From: an uncultured Anaerovibrio sp.
Lineage (GTDB): Bacteria > Bacillota > Negativicutes > Selenomonadales > Selenomonadaceae
DNA: 5,286 nucleotides
Assembly: GCA_902785445.1 (NCBI GenBank)
Contig: CACZYN010000136.1
Location: 1-5,286, forward strand
Direction: 5' to 3'
Shown here: in pieces, positions 1-5,286 of the stretch
Layout of the letters: the number at the start of each line of letters is the position of its first letter
Numbering within the stretch: the first letter of the stretch is position 1
Position numbers and translations under genes: made by a program
The notes under the pieces: model-generated
The model's input: the letters and a program-made list of their open reading frames with translations, nothing else
What the model was told of the DNA's origin: nothing
The model's database searches: none

Positions 1-917
1 TCATTCAGCATGGACACCTGATGCTGATTGTTTTCCGCCATCTTTACGGCACTCTCAGCTACCAGACGAATGCTGTCAGCAGTCTGATTAGCACTGGCAG
101 TAAGCTCCTGACTGGCAGCGGCTACCTGCTCGGCCGAATTGGTAATCCGCTTCATCATATTGCGGACTGCATCCTTCATGCGGTTAGTATCATTAGCCAG
201 ATGAGCAATTTCATCTTCACCATGAACTATTAAGTTAGGTGCACTCAAATCACCGGCCGCAACTGTGCCCAAAGCTTCCTGCACCTCAACCAAAGGTCTC
301 AGCTGTTTCCTTACAGCAAAGGTAATAACAAAAGCCATAACCAGCAGCAATACTACTGTAGCGGCAACCATATTGATTAAGAAATCATTAGCCAGATTAT
401 CCAACACATCAATTGGAACACCTACGAATACCATACCAATAATCTGTCCACTGCCATCCTTGATTGGCTGATAGCTTACGAAATGTGGTTTCCCTACTAC
501 CACAGCCTCAGTGATAACTGTCTCACCCTTCTTCAGAACTCGCTCGGCAATCTCCGGCGCAGCCTTAGTACCAACGGCCCGCTCACCCTTTTCATTCTTA
601 ACTGTGGTGCTTACACGGGTATCACCCAGGAACAAAGTAAAGGAATCACCGGTTTTATTGTGGAGCTCATCCATAATGGTGGTCTTGCCATTAACCGAAA
701 CCTTGCCCTTATACAGCTCACCATTTTTGGCGCTCCATTCACCATCATAGGTGTATTCAACGATAGTATCAAACAAATACCCATCATCTGTTACCTTGTC
801 TGTTAATGAGTCCTCAAAACCATTTACTGCGTTGCGATAGCCAACAAAGGCAATCACCAGACAAACTACGATAATACATGATGAGAAGAAAAGTATTGTT
901 TTCTTCTGCATATTCAT
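1..917 (-). CDS. Methyl-accepting chemotaxis protein, N-terminal part (C-terminus off the left edge)
   Basis: Membrane chemoreceptor that senses an extracytoplasmic ligand and controls the CheA/CheW kinase complex. The frame reads without a stop from the ATG at 917 to the window edge (305 codons plus 2 bases). Residues about 8-26 form the first membrane helix. Residues about 30-175 are the external sensor, which resembles a single Cache domain (sCache_3 type): it has the pattern FLGDTRVSTTV near 96-106 and YQPIKDGSGQIIGMVFVGVP at 149-168. Residues about 181-202 form the second membrane helix. Residues about 203-255 are a HAMP linker (RPLVEVQEALGTVAAGDLS, then GEDEIAHLAND). The signalling coiled coil starts with SAEQVAAASQELTASANQ. 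The kinase-contacting hairpin tip lies outside the window, so the gene looks cut by the edge, not broken. A second in-frame ATG at 911 is possible, but the Shine-Dalgarno spacing favours 917. The ligand cannot be told from sequence. Confidence 0.93.
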   Translation of the reverse strand, partial: MNMQKKTILFFSSCIIVVCLVIAFVGYRNAVNGFEDSLTDKVTDDGYLFDTIVEYTYDGEWSAKNGELYKGKVSVNGKTTIMDELHNKTGDSFTLFLGDTRVSTTVKNEKGERAVGTKAAPEIAERVLKKGETVITEAVVVGKPHFVSYQPIKDGSGQIIGMVFVGVPIDVLDNLANDFLINMVAATVVLLLVMAFVITFAVRKQLRPLVEVQEALGTVAAGDLSAPNLIVHGEDEIAHLANDTNRMKDAVRNMMKRITNSAEQVAAASQELTASANQTADSIRLVAESAVKMAENNQHQVSMLN

Positions 918-923
918 ATATAT

Positions 924-931
924 CCCCCCCT
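924..931 (-). promoter_or_regulatory. Ribosome binding site of the chemoreceptor gene (AGGGGGGG)
   Basis: On the minus strand AGGGGGGG lies 6 nt before the ATG at 917 and 12 nt before the alternative ATG at 911, which decides for 917. It is unusual in being an uninterrupted run of seven G rather than AGGAGG, so slippage in the run would change the distance to the start codon. Confidence 0.6.
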
Positions 932-1007
932 GAGATTTATAATAATAAAAAATTATGACTTATTTAGTACATCCTATAATGACAATCAATATATGCTGCA
1001 AAACATT

Positions 1008-1016
1008 TTTATATCA
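1008..1016 (-). promoter_or_regulatory. Candidate extended -10 element for the chemoreceptor gene
   Basis: The minus strand reads TGATATAAA, matching the TGnTATAAT extended -10 pattern except at the last base. No good -35 hexamer is found 16-18 bp upstream, which extended -10 promoters can tolerate. It would give a leader of roughly 85 nt before the ATG at 917. No sigma-28 motility promoter was recognised here. This is a motif match only. Confidence 0.3.
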
Positions 1017-1096
1017 TGCCAATATAACACAGCACTTCAATTTTCAAGTTATAATTCGATAAATATCTTCTACATTCCTTCATTTATCAGAAAAAA

Positions 1097-1116
1097 TTGT
1101 AAATTATTTTTTACAA
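1097..1116. repeat. Perfect inverted repeat TTGTAAA-N6-TTTACAA, possible operator
   Basis: Two perfect 7-bp arms (1097-1103 and 1110-1116) are separated by TTATTT. The TTGT...ACAA outer bases resemble the half-sites of GntR/FadR-family operators, but the usual spacing in that family is shorter. The same TTTACAA half-site recurs at 1292-1298, just before the regulator's ribosome binding site. It could bind the adjacent regulator; in such AT-rich DNA it could also be chance. Confidence 0.35.
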
Positions 1117-1188
1117 CTTGCATAAAAATTTTATGATATGGTCATTTGTCTTGTCAGTAAAGATTTGACTGATGAATTTATAATACAA

Positions 1189-1230
1189 TTTAGGGGAAAA
1201 GTTAAATATTTTTTAATTTTTAGGGGAAAA
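1189..1230 (+). repeat. Direct repeat TTTAGGGGAAAA, two copies 30 bp apart
   Basis: The 12-mer TTTAGGGGAAAA occurs at 1189-1200 and again at 1219-1230, with starts exactly 30 bp apart (about three helical turns, so on the same face of DNA). The second copy is embedded in a perfect inverted repeat, AATTTTT-AGGGG-AAAAATT, at 1215-1233. It occupies the place where the -35 box would be for the TATAAT at 1247-1252. Runs of four G stand out in this AT-rich stretch. This suggests a protein binding site; the binding protein is unknown. Confidence 0.45.
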
Positions 1231-1246
1231 ATTTGCCAAAATAGGT

Positions 1247-1252
1247 TATAAT
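1247..1252 (+). promoter_or_regulatory. Candidate -10 box (TATAAT) for the GntR regulator gene
   Basis: A perfect TATAAT lies 64 bp before the ATG at 1317. At 16-18 bp upstream the sequence is GGGGAAAA from the direct repeat, not a -35 consensus, so the promoter may be weak or need an activator. Another perfect TATAAT at 1179-1184 also lacks a well-spaced -35: the TTGTCA at 1151-1156 is 22 bp away and the TTGACT at 1165-1170 only 8 bp away. Confidence 0.4.
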
Positions 1253-1300
1253 AGTCATATGAATTTCTTTATTCAGATAATTTAAAACAATTTTACAATA

Positions 1301-1308
1301 AGAGGTGG
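1301..1308 (+). promoter_or_regulatory. Ribosome binding site deciding the regulator start (AGAGGTGG)
   Basis: AGAGGTGG lies 8 nt before the ATG at 1317. A GTG in the same frame at 1305 sits inside this site and so has no Shine-Dalgarno of its own. The ATG at 1317 is therefore the better start. Confidence 0.75.
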
Positions 1309-1316
1309 CAAGACTT

Positions 1317-2015
1317 ATGAAGGAAGACAGCGGGAAAACACTGGTAGAACTCACCACTGATAAAATCATCAGATATATTACTTCTCGTCAGTTACAACCT
1401 GGAGACAAGGTCCCTACTGAAGCCGAATTTTTGGAAAAATTTGCGGTAAGCCGGGGAACCTTACGAGAAGCCTTCAAAATACTTATTGCCAGAAATATTT
1501 TAGAAAGCCGTCAAGGGGCCGGCACCTTTATTTCAGAAAAACAAGGCATCCCAGATGATCCTTTGGGACTAACCTTTATTTACGATGATCAAATGCTGGC
1601 CTTGGACATGATTGACCTCAGGTTGATGATTGAGCCTAAAGCAGCCCAGCTGGCTGCTGCCAATGCCACTGAGGAGCAGAAAAAAGCCCTTATTGAAGTA
1701 ATGAATACCTTGGAAGAACGCATCAACAATGGTGAACCTTACGTGGATATTGACGGTAAATTCCATCAGCTTATAGCCGAGGCCACTGGCAACAAGGTCA
1801 TTGGTAACCTTACCTACATTCTGTTCACATCCATCGAAAAGAACATTGAATTGACCCTGAACAACCTCAGCGTAACCAACACTTTGTATTATCATCGTAA
1901 AATATTGGATGCAATCTTAAATGGCCGCATATTTGATGCATGTAATTTCATGACCAGCCATCTTAGTCTCATCCGTGAGTACATGTACGAAAACATGAGC
2001 AAGGATAAAGCTTGA
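1317..2015 (+). CDS. GntR-family transcriptional regulator, FadR subfamily (FCD domain)
   Basis: Cytoplasmic DNA-binding regulator of 232 residues, the usual length for this subfamily. Residues about 9-73 are the winged helix: PGDKVPTEAEFLEKFAVSRGTLREA (28-52) holds the recognition helix and RQGAGTFIS (65-73) the wing. Residues about 94-225 are the all-helical FCD effector domain. Its likely metal/ligand residues are all present: D146 and H150 in DGKFH, H193 in YYHRKILDAI and H215 in TSHL, so the ligand pocket looks intact. FCD regulators commonly respond to carboxylates such as lactate, sugar acids or other organic acids; the ligand here cannot be assigned. The gene is divergent from the chemoreceptor and convergent with the leucine/acetolactate synthase operon, so autoregulation through the repeats upstream is plausible. 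The in-frame GTG at 1305 would add four residues but lies within the ribosome binding site. Confidence 0.93.
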   Translation: MKEDSGKTLVELTTDKIIRYITSRQLQPGDKVPTEAEFLEKFAVSRGTLREAFKILIARNILESRQGAGTFISEKQGIPDDPLGLTFIYDDQMLALDMIDLRLMIEPKAAQLAAANATEEQKKALIEVMNTLEERINNGEPYVDIDGKFHQLIAEATGNKVIGNLTYILFTSIEKNIELTLNNLSVTNTLYYHRKILDAILNGRIFDACNFMTSHLSLIREYMYENMSKDKA

Positions 2016-2027
2016 CACTAAACAAAT

Positions 2028-2070
2028 AAGCCGGGGAATCTAAAGTAAAACTTTAGCTTCTCCGGCTTTT
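2028..2070. terminator. Bidirectional intrinsic terminator between convergent genes
   Basis: A 19-bp stem (arms 2028-2046 and 2050-2068) has a 3-base AAA loop, one G-U wobble and one mismatch, with a GC-rich base AAGCCGG/CCGGCTT. On the plus strand it ends in TTTT, 12 nt after the regulator's stop. On the minus strand it begins 10 nt after the acetolactate synthase stop and is followed by the T-rich ATTTGTTTA. It should therefore end both transcripts, though the T-tracts are short in both directions. Confidence 0.88.
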
Positions 2071-2078
2071 CATGTGTC

Positions 2079-3752
2079 TTATTTAAAATCCACAAATTCG
2101 TTGATTCTTGCCCCACCTTTTATCATTGGCTCTACAAAGCTTCGGTGGAGATTAACCACAATAACATGTGGCCGATCTTCTTCAGCCATGGACTTGGCAA
2201 ATGCAGCGGCAAACTCATCTGAGGTGGACACATTAAAGGTATTAATACCAAAACTCTTGGCATAACCAGCATAATCCATATCATAGTCCAATTCACAGGC
2301 AATATACCGCTCCTTATAGTAAACATTTTGGAGCTGACGAATCATGCCCAGACTACGATTATTTACAATAATGGAAATCAACGGCAGTTTCAAACGGGCT
2401 ATGGTGTAATACTCGTTACCGGTCATTTTTATACCGCCATCGCCGGCCACATGAACAACCCGACGCTTGCTGCCACTGTTCACATAAGCCAGCTGGGCGC
2501 CCATAGCCGCCGGCAAACCAAAGCCCATGGTTCCTAAGCCACCAGAGGTAAACCAGGTACGAGGCTCCTCCACACGCAAATGCAGGGCACACCACATCTG
2601 ATGCTGACCTACATCAGTAGCATAGGCAAATTCCTTTCCGGCGGTGGCCCGGGCAATATGATTTAACGCCCAAGGCAAGGTTAGGCGATTTACCGCATAA
2701 TCATAGGCATACTCGGATTTCCAGGAATGAATCGTCTCCCACCATTCATCCAGCTTTTGGGTAGGCTCCCGACGCATGAGCATGGCCAGAATAACCTTCA
2801 TATTCCCAGCCAAGCCAATACTGCTGGCAATATTCTTGTCTATTTCTGCGGGATCAATATCCACATGAATAAACTTGGTTTCCGCTGTATATTTATCCAG
2901 ATTACCAGTCTGACGGTCCGCAAACCGGCTGCCCAGGGAAATGACCAAATCGGCGTTGGCTATGGCATTATTGGCCGCTTTTTTACCATGCATGCCGGCA
3001 AAACCCAGGACATTTTTATGGGATCGAGGTACCCCCCCTATTCCCATAAGGGTATAAACCATTGGCAAATTGAAATGCTCCGCAAAGGCCACCACTTCCT
3101 TGGAGGCATTGGCAGATACCACGCCACCGCCAACTATTACCACCGGACGCTTAGCCTTGCAGATTACATCTGCCGCCTCAGCTGCACAAATTTTAAAATC
3201 AACATCTGGCTCGGAATGCTTTTCCTCCACCTGAACCAGCTCCTTATAGGGAGCCTCATTTAGCATAATGTCTCTGGGTACATCAACCAATACTGGTCCC
3301 GGACGACCACTTTTGGCAATCTTAAAGGCTTCCCGTAAGGTATCAGCCAATTTGGCAGGATTTTTTACCTTATAGTTGTGCTTGGTTATAGGCATAGTAA
3401 CATCAAGAATATCCGTCTCCTGAAAGGAATCCCGACCCAACAGGCCAGTATCCACCTGGCCGGTAATGGCCACCACCGGTATAGAATCCATAAAGGCCGT
3501 GGCAATTCCCGTAACCAGATTGGTGGCTCCCGGTCCAGAGGTGGCAATACATACCCCCACCTTGCCAGTAGCCCGGGCATAACCATCTGCCGCATGGGCA
3601 GCATTCTGCTCATGGGTAACCAATATCTGCTGGATATTTTTCTCATCATACAGAGCATCATATAATGGCAAAATCATGCCACCGGGATACCCAAACAAAG
3701 TATCAATATCCTGCTCCTGCAAAACTTTAACGATAACCTGTGCGCCATTCAT
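2079..3752 (-). CDS. ilvB: Acetolactate synthase (acetohydroxyacid synthase) large subunit
   Basis: Thiamine-diphosphate and FAD enzyme that condenses pyruvate with pyruvate (valine/leucine branch) or 2-ketobutyrate (isoleucine branch); cytoplasmic. The 557 residues cover all three domains. The N-terminal part has the catalytic glutamate E48 in THEQNAAHAADGYAR, then MDSIPVVAITGQV (88-100) and FQE (110-112). The central FAD-type domain has GMHG (253-256) and RFADRQTG (276-283, usually RFDDRVTG). The C-terminal part has TDVGQHQMW (379-387), SGGLGTMGFGLPAA (403-416) and the TPP motif GDG (437-439) to NN (464-465). Odd points: RQLQ at 472-475 has L474 where nearly all biosynthetic homologues have tryptophan; MTGNEYY replaces the usual MNxQEL; and the tail EPMIKGGARINEFVDF differs from the usual PMVPPGA. 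The gene is last in the operon, 15 bp after leuB, with a G-rich ribosome site (GGGGGTAGGG). No small subunit gene follows. A paralogue with altered specificity is possible. Confidence 0.9.
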   Translation of the reverse strand: MNGAQVIVKVLQEQDIDTLFGYPGGMILPLYDALYDEKNIQQILVTHEQNAAHAADGYARATGKVGVCIATSGPGATNLVTGIATAFMDSIPVVAITGQVDTGLLGRDSFQETDILDVTMPITKHNYKVKNPAKLADTLREAFKIAKSGRPGPVLVDVPRDIMLNEAPYKELVQVEEKHSEPDVDFKICAAEAADVICKAKRPVVIVGGGVVSANASKEVVAFAEHFNLPMVYTLMGIGGVPRSHKNVLGFAGMHGKKAANNAIANADLVISLGSRFADRQTGNLDKYTAETKFIHVDIDPAEIDKNIASSIGLAGNMKVILAMLMRREPTQKLDEWWETIHSWKSEYAYDYAVNRLTLPWALNHIARATAGKEFAYATDVGQHQMWCALHLRVEEPRTWFTSGGLGTMGFGLPAAMGAQLAYVNSGSKRRVVHVAGDGGIKMTGNEYYTIARLKLPLISIIVNNRSLGMIRQLQNVYYKERYIACELDYDMDYAGYAKSFGINTFNVSTSDEFAAAFAKSMAEEDRPHVIVVNLHRSFVEPMIKGGARINEFVDFK

Positions 3753-3767
3753 TACGCCCTACCCCCA

Positions 3768-4835
3768 TCAGAGACAGTCAATTACTGCCTGAGTCATTGT
3801 GGCAGTATCCGCCTTTTTCAATCCTTCGTGCCACAGATCGGCAGTGCGCCATCCCTGGGCCAAGGCCTTATCCACAGCCGCCTCAATTGCCAACGCTGCC
3901 TTTTCTTCCTGCAAAGAATACCGCAGCAGCATGGCCGCAGACAAAATAGTCCCCACCGGATTGGCAATCCCCTTGCCGGCAATATCCGGTGCCGAACCAT
4001 GAATAGGCTCATACAGACTGGTCAGCTCTCCAATGGATGCTGACGGCATCATACCAATGGAACCACCAATAACCGCCGCTTCATCACTTAATATATCTCC
4101 AAACAGATTGCCCGTAAGAATTACGTCAAACTGAGTTGGCCGAACTGCCAGCTGCATGGCCGTATTATCCACGTACAGATTATTCAGCTCCACCTCAGGG
4201 TAATCCTTGGCTACCTGGGCCACAGTCCGCCGCCACAGACGGGAGGTGGCCAATACATTGGCCTTATCCACAGAGGTTACCTTGCCCCGGCGCAGCTTGG
4301 CAGTTTCAAAGGCCAGCTTGGCAATTCGCTGTACCTCCGGCACGGAATAGTTTTCCAAATCCCAGGCCCGCTCTGCTCCATTATGCTGTTCGGATTCGCA
4401 TTTATCCCCAAAATAAATGCCTCCAACTAATTCTCGGACAATTACCAAATCTACCCCCTTTACCAGCTCAGGTTTCAACGGGGAATATTCCGTCAGAGAA
4501 TCCGCCACCTTCACTGGGCGAAGATTGGCGTACAGTCCCAAGCCCTTTCTCAGACCCAAAATAGCCTTTTCCGGCCGCAGGGTCGGGTCAACATTATCCC
4601 ACTTGTCGCCTCCCACGGCACCAAATAAGATACCATCCGCCTGTTTGCAGGCCTCCAGGGTATCCTCCGGCAACGGCACACCGAATTTATCATAGGCTGT
4701 ACCTCCGGCATCCTTATATTCGTATTCCAAAGCCAGAGAAAATTTGTCCGCCACCTGTTTCATTACGGCCACGGCGGAATCGGTTATTTCCTTGCCAATT
4801 CCATCTCCGGGTATAACAACAATTTTCTTTGCCAT
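3768..4835 (-). CDS. leuB: 3-isopropylmalate dehydrogenase
   Basis: Oxidises and decarboxylates 3-isopropylmalate to 2-oxoisocaproate with NAD+, the third step of leucine synthesis; a cytoplasmic enzyme, normally a dimer. The 355 residues match the usual length. The start IVVIPGDGIGKEI (5-17) is typical. Expected substrate arginines R96, R106 and R134 are present, as are the catalytic pair Y141 (in GGIYFG) and K191 (in VDKANVL) and the metal-binding aspartates D223, D247 and D251 (VDNTAMQL, GDILSDEA). The NAD loop reads EPIHGSAPDIAGKGIANP, which fits isopropylmalate rather than isocitrate dehydrogenase. It lies between leuD (1 bp gap) and the acetolactate synthase (15 bp gap). AAGGAG sits 10 nt before the ATG, inside the end of leuD, so translation is probably coupled. 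The gene appears intact and ordinary. Confidence 0.97.
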   Translation of the reverse strand: MAKKIVVIPGDGIGKEITDSAVAVMKQVADKFSLALEYEYKDAGGTAYDKFGVPLPEDTLEACKQADGILFGAVGGDKWDNVDPTLRPEKAILGLRKGLGLYANLRPVKVADSLTEYSPLKPELVKGVDLVIVRELVGGIYFGDKCESEQHNGAERAWDLENYSVPEVQRIAKLAFETAKLRRGKVTSVDKANVLATSRLWRRTVAQVAKDYPEVELNNLYVDNTAMQLAVRPTQFDVILTGNLFGDILSDEAAVIGGSIGMMPSASIGELTSLYEPIHGSAPDIAGKGIANPVGTILSAAMLLRYSLQEEKAALAIEAAVDKALAQGWRTADLWHEGLKKADTATMTQAVIDCL

Positions 4836-4836
4836 A

Positions 4837-5286
4837 TCACTTTTTCTCCTTAATGTAATTTATCAATCCACCAGCCTTGGCAATTTCCTGAACAAAGCCC
4901 GGCAATGGCTGAGCATGATAGGTATCCCCGGTTGTAAGGTTTTCGATTACCCCGGTGGAAGTATCCACCTTCAGCTTATCCCCGTGATGGATTTTCTGTA
5001 CATCATCGCCGATTTCCAGCAGAGGTAAGCCGATATTGATACCGTTACGATAGAAAATCCGGGCAAAATCCGCCGCAATAACCACCGGAACTCCTGCCGC
5101 CTTAATGGCCACCGGAGCGTGTTCCCGGGAGGAACCACAGCCAAAATTCTTGCCCCCTACCATTATATCCCCTTCAACCACATTGGTAGCAAAGGGTGCC
5201 TCCTGATGCTCATCACTGTCCTCCATGCAATGAGCCGCCAAATCCTTGGGATCAAAGGAGTTAAGATACCGGGCCGGTATAATTAC
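4837..5286 (-). CDS. leuD: 3-isopropylmalate dehydratase small subunit (5' end off the right edge)
   Basis: Small (swivel-domain) subunit that works with the iron-sulfur large subunit LeuC to isomerise 2-isopropylmalate to 3-isopropylmalate. The open frame continues to the window edge, giving 149 visible residues that begin VIIPARYLNS, normally found about 15 residues into the protein, so only a short N-terminus is missing. The family signature NFGCGSSREHAPVA (visible residues 47-60) and RIFYRNGIN (76-84) are intact. The implied full length of about 165 residues marks the short LeuD type found in many Bacillota and archaea, not the roughly 200-residue enterobacterial type. A TTG at 5241 is in frame but falls inside the conserved region, so it is not the start. 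The stop is 1 bp from the leuB start. The partner leuC is expected just beyond the right edge. Confidence 0.95.
   Translation of the reverse strand, partial: VIIPARYLNSFDPKDLAAHCMEDSDEHQEAPFATNVVEGDIMVGGKNFGCGSSREHAPVAIKAAGVPVVIAADFARIFYRNGINIGLPLLEIGDDVQKIHHGDKLKVDTSTGVIENLTTGDTYHAQPLPGFVQEIAKAGGLINYIKEKK

Larger units (their letters stand above)
918..1304. other. AT-rich divergent intergenic region (chemoreceptor / GntR regulator)
   Basis: No credible gene is seen in these 387 bases. The region is strongly AT-rich compared with the flanking genes and must carry the promoters of both divergent genes. It holds a minus-strand extended -10 candidate (1008-1016), a perfect inverted repeat (1097-1116), a shorter inverted repeat TCAGT/ACTGA (1154-1158 and 1168-1172), two TATAAT hexamers on the plus strand (1179-1184 and 1247-1252), and a duplicated TTTAGGGGAAAA (1189-1200 and 1219-1230). 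The heptamer TTTACAA occurs at 1110-1116 and 1292-1298, and inverted at 1097-1103. Confidence 0.7.

Noticed and set aside
21..806. Several plus-strand open frames over the chemoreceptor
   Set aside because: The minus strand encodes a clear continuous chemoreceptor with membrane helices, Cache and HAMP; these frames are its antisense shadows.
1215..1233. CodY box at AATTTTTAGGGGAAAAATT
   Set aside because: The arms resemble the CodY consensus AATTTTCnGAAAATT, but the centre is longer and G-rich, so the spacing does not fit.
1259..1285. Eight-codon leader peptide (ATG at 1259) before the regulator
   Set aside because: It has no ribosome site, no runs of regulatory codons and no following attenuator hairpin.
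918..1304. Sigma-28 motility promoter for the chemoreceptor
   Set aside because: No TAAA-N15-GCCGATAA pattern was found upstream on the minus strand; the TCGATAA at 1054-1060 is on the wrong strand and has no partner.
1569..1895. Minus-strand open frame of 108 codons opposite the GntR regulator
   Set aside because: It is a shadow of the FCD domain coding strand, with no family resemblance.
2727..3263. Plus-strand open frame of 178 codons opposite the acetolactate synthase
   Set aside because: It lies wholly antisense to a conserved enzyme gene, has no recognisable domain and no convincing ribosome site.
2079..3752. Catabolic AlsS-type acetolactate synthase or another TPP enzyme (oxalyl-CoA decarboxylase, pyruvate oxidase)
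   Set aside because: TDVGQHQMW, GMHG, SGGLGTMGFGLPAA and NNxxLGM are biosynthetic AHAS signatures; the deviations are local.
4136..4564. Plus-strand open frame of 142 codons opposite leuB
   Set aside because: Its proline-rich composition is the mirror of leuB codons; no domain is recognised, and the opposite strand is a fully conserved enzyme.
4837..5241. Starting leuD at the TTG at 5241
   Set aside because: The 15 upstream codons in frame encode the conserved VIIPARYLN stretch, so the gene continues off the window edge.

Overview
The window looks like ordinary chromosome of a low-to-mid GC anaerobic Bacillota. The style of the proteins (a chemoreceptor with a SAEQVAAASQELTASA-type signalling helix, a short LeuD, a leuD-leuB-acetolactate synthase order) makes me lean towards Negativicutes (Selenomonas/Anaerovibrio relatives). 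That assignment is an inference from protein style, not a database result.

Layout, left to right. Bases 1-917 (minus strand) hold the N-terminal 305 residues of a methyl-accepting chemotaxis protein that runs off the left edge. Bases 918-1304 are an AT-rich divergent intergenic region with candidate promoters, a 12-bp direct repeat and two perfect inverted repeats. Bases 1317-2015 (plus strand) encode a FadR-subfamily GntR regulator. A strong hairpin at 2028-2068 ends this gene and the convergent operon to its right. Bases 2079-5286 (minus strand) are the downstream end of a branched-chain amino acid operon, transcribed right to left: leuD (5' end off the window), leuB, then an acetolactate synthase large subunit.

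How the genes work together: LeuD (with LeuC, presumably just beyond the right edge) isomerises 2-isopropylmalate, LeuB oxidises 3-isopropylmalate on the way to leucine, and acetolactate synthase makes the acetolactate that feeds valine and leucine. The three genes are tightly packed (gaps of 1 and 15 bp), so they are almost certainly one transcript. No ACT-domain regulatory subunit (ilvN/ilvH) follows the synthase. The GntR regulator is convergent with this operon and divergent from the chemoreceptor, so its likeliest local target is the shared 918-1304 region rather than the leucine genes.

I see no clear new system here. The points most worth a second look are a leucine in the acetolactate synthase where the family almost always has a substrate-selecting tryptophan, the absence of a small subunit gene, and the repeat-rich divergent promoter region. 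There are no RNA genes, CRISPR arrays, insertion sequences or phage genes that I can see.
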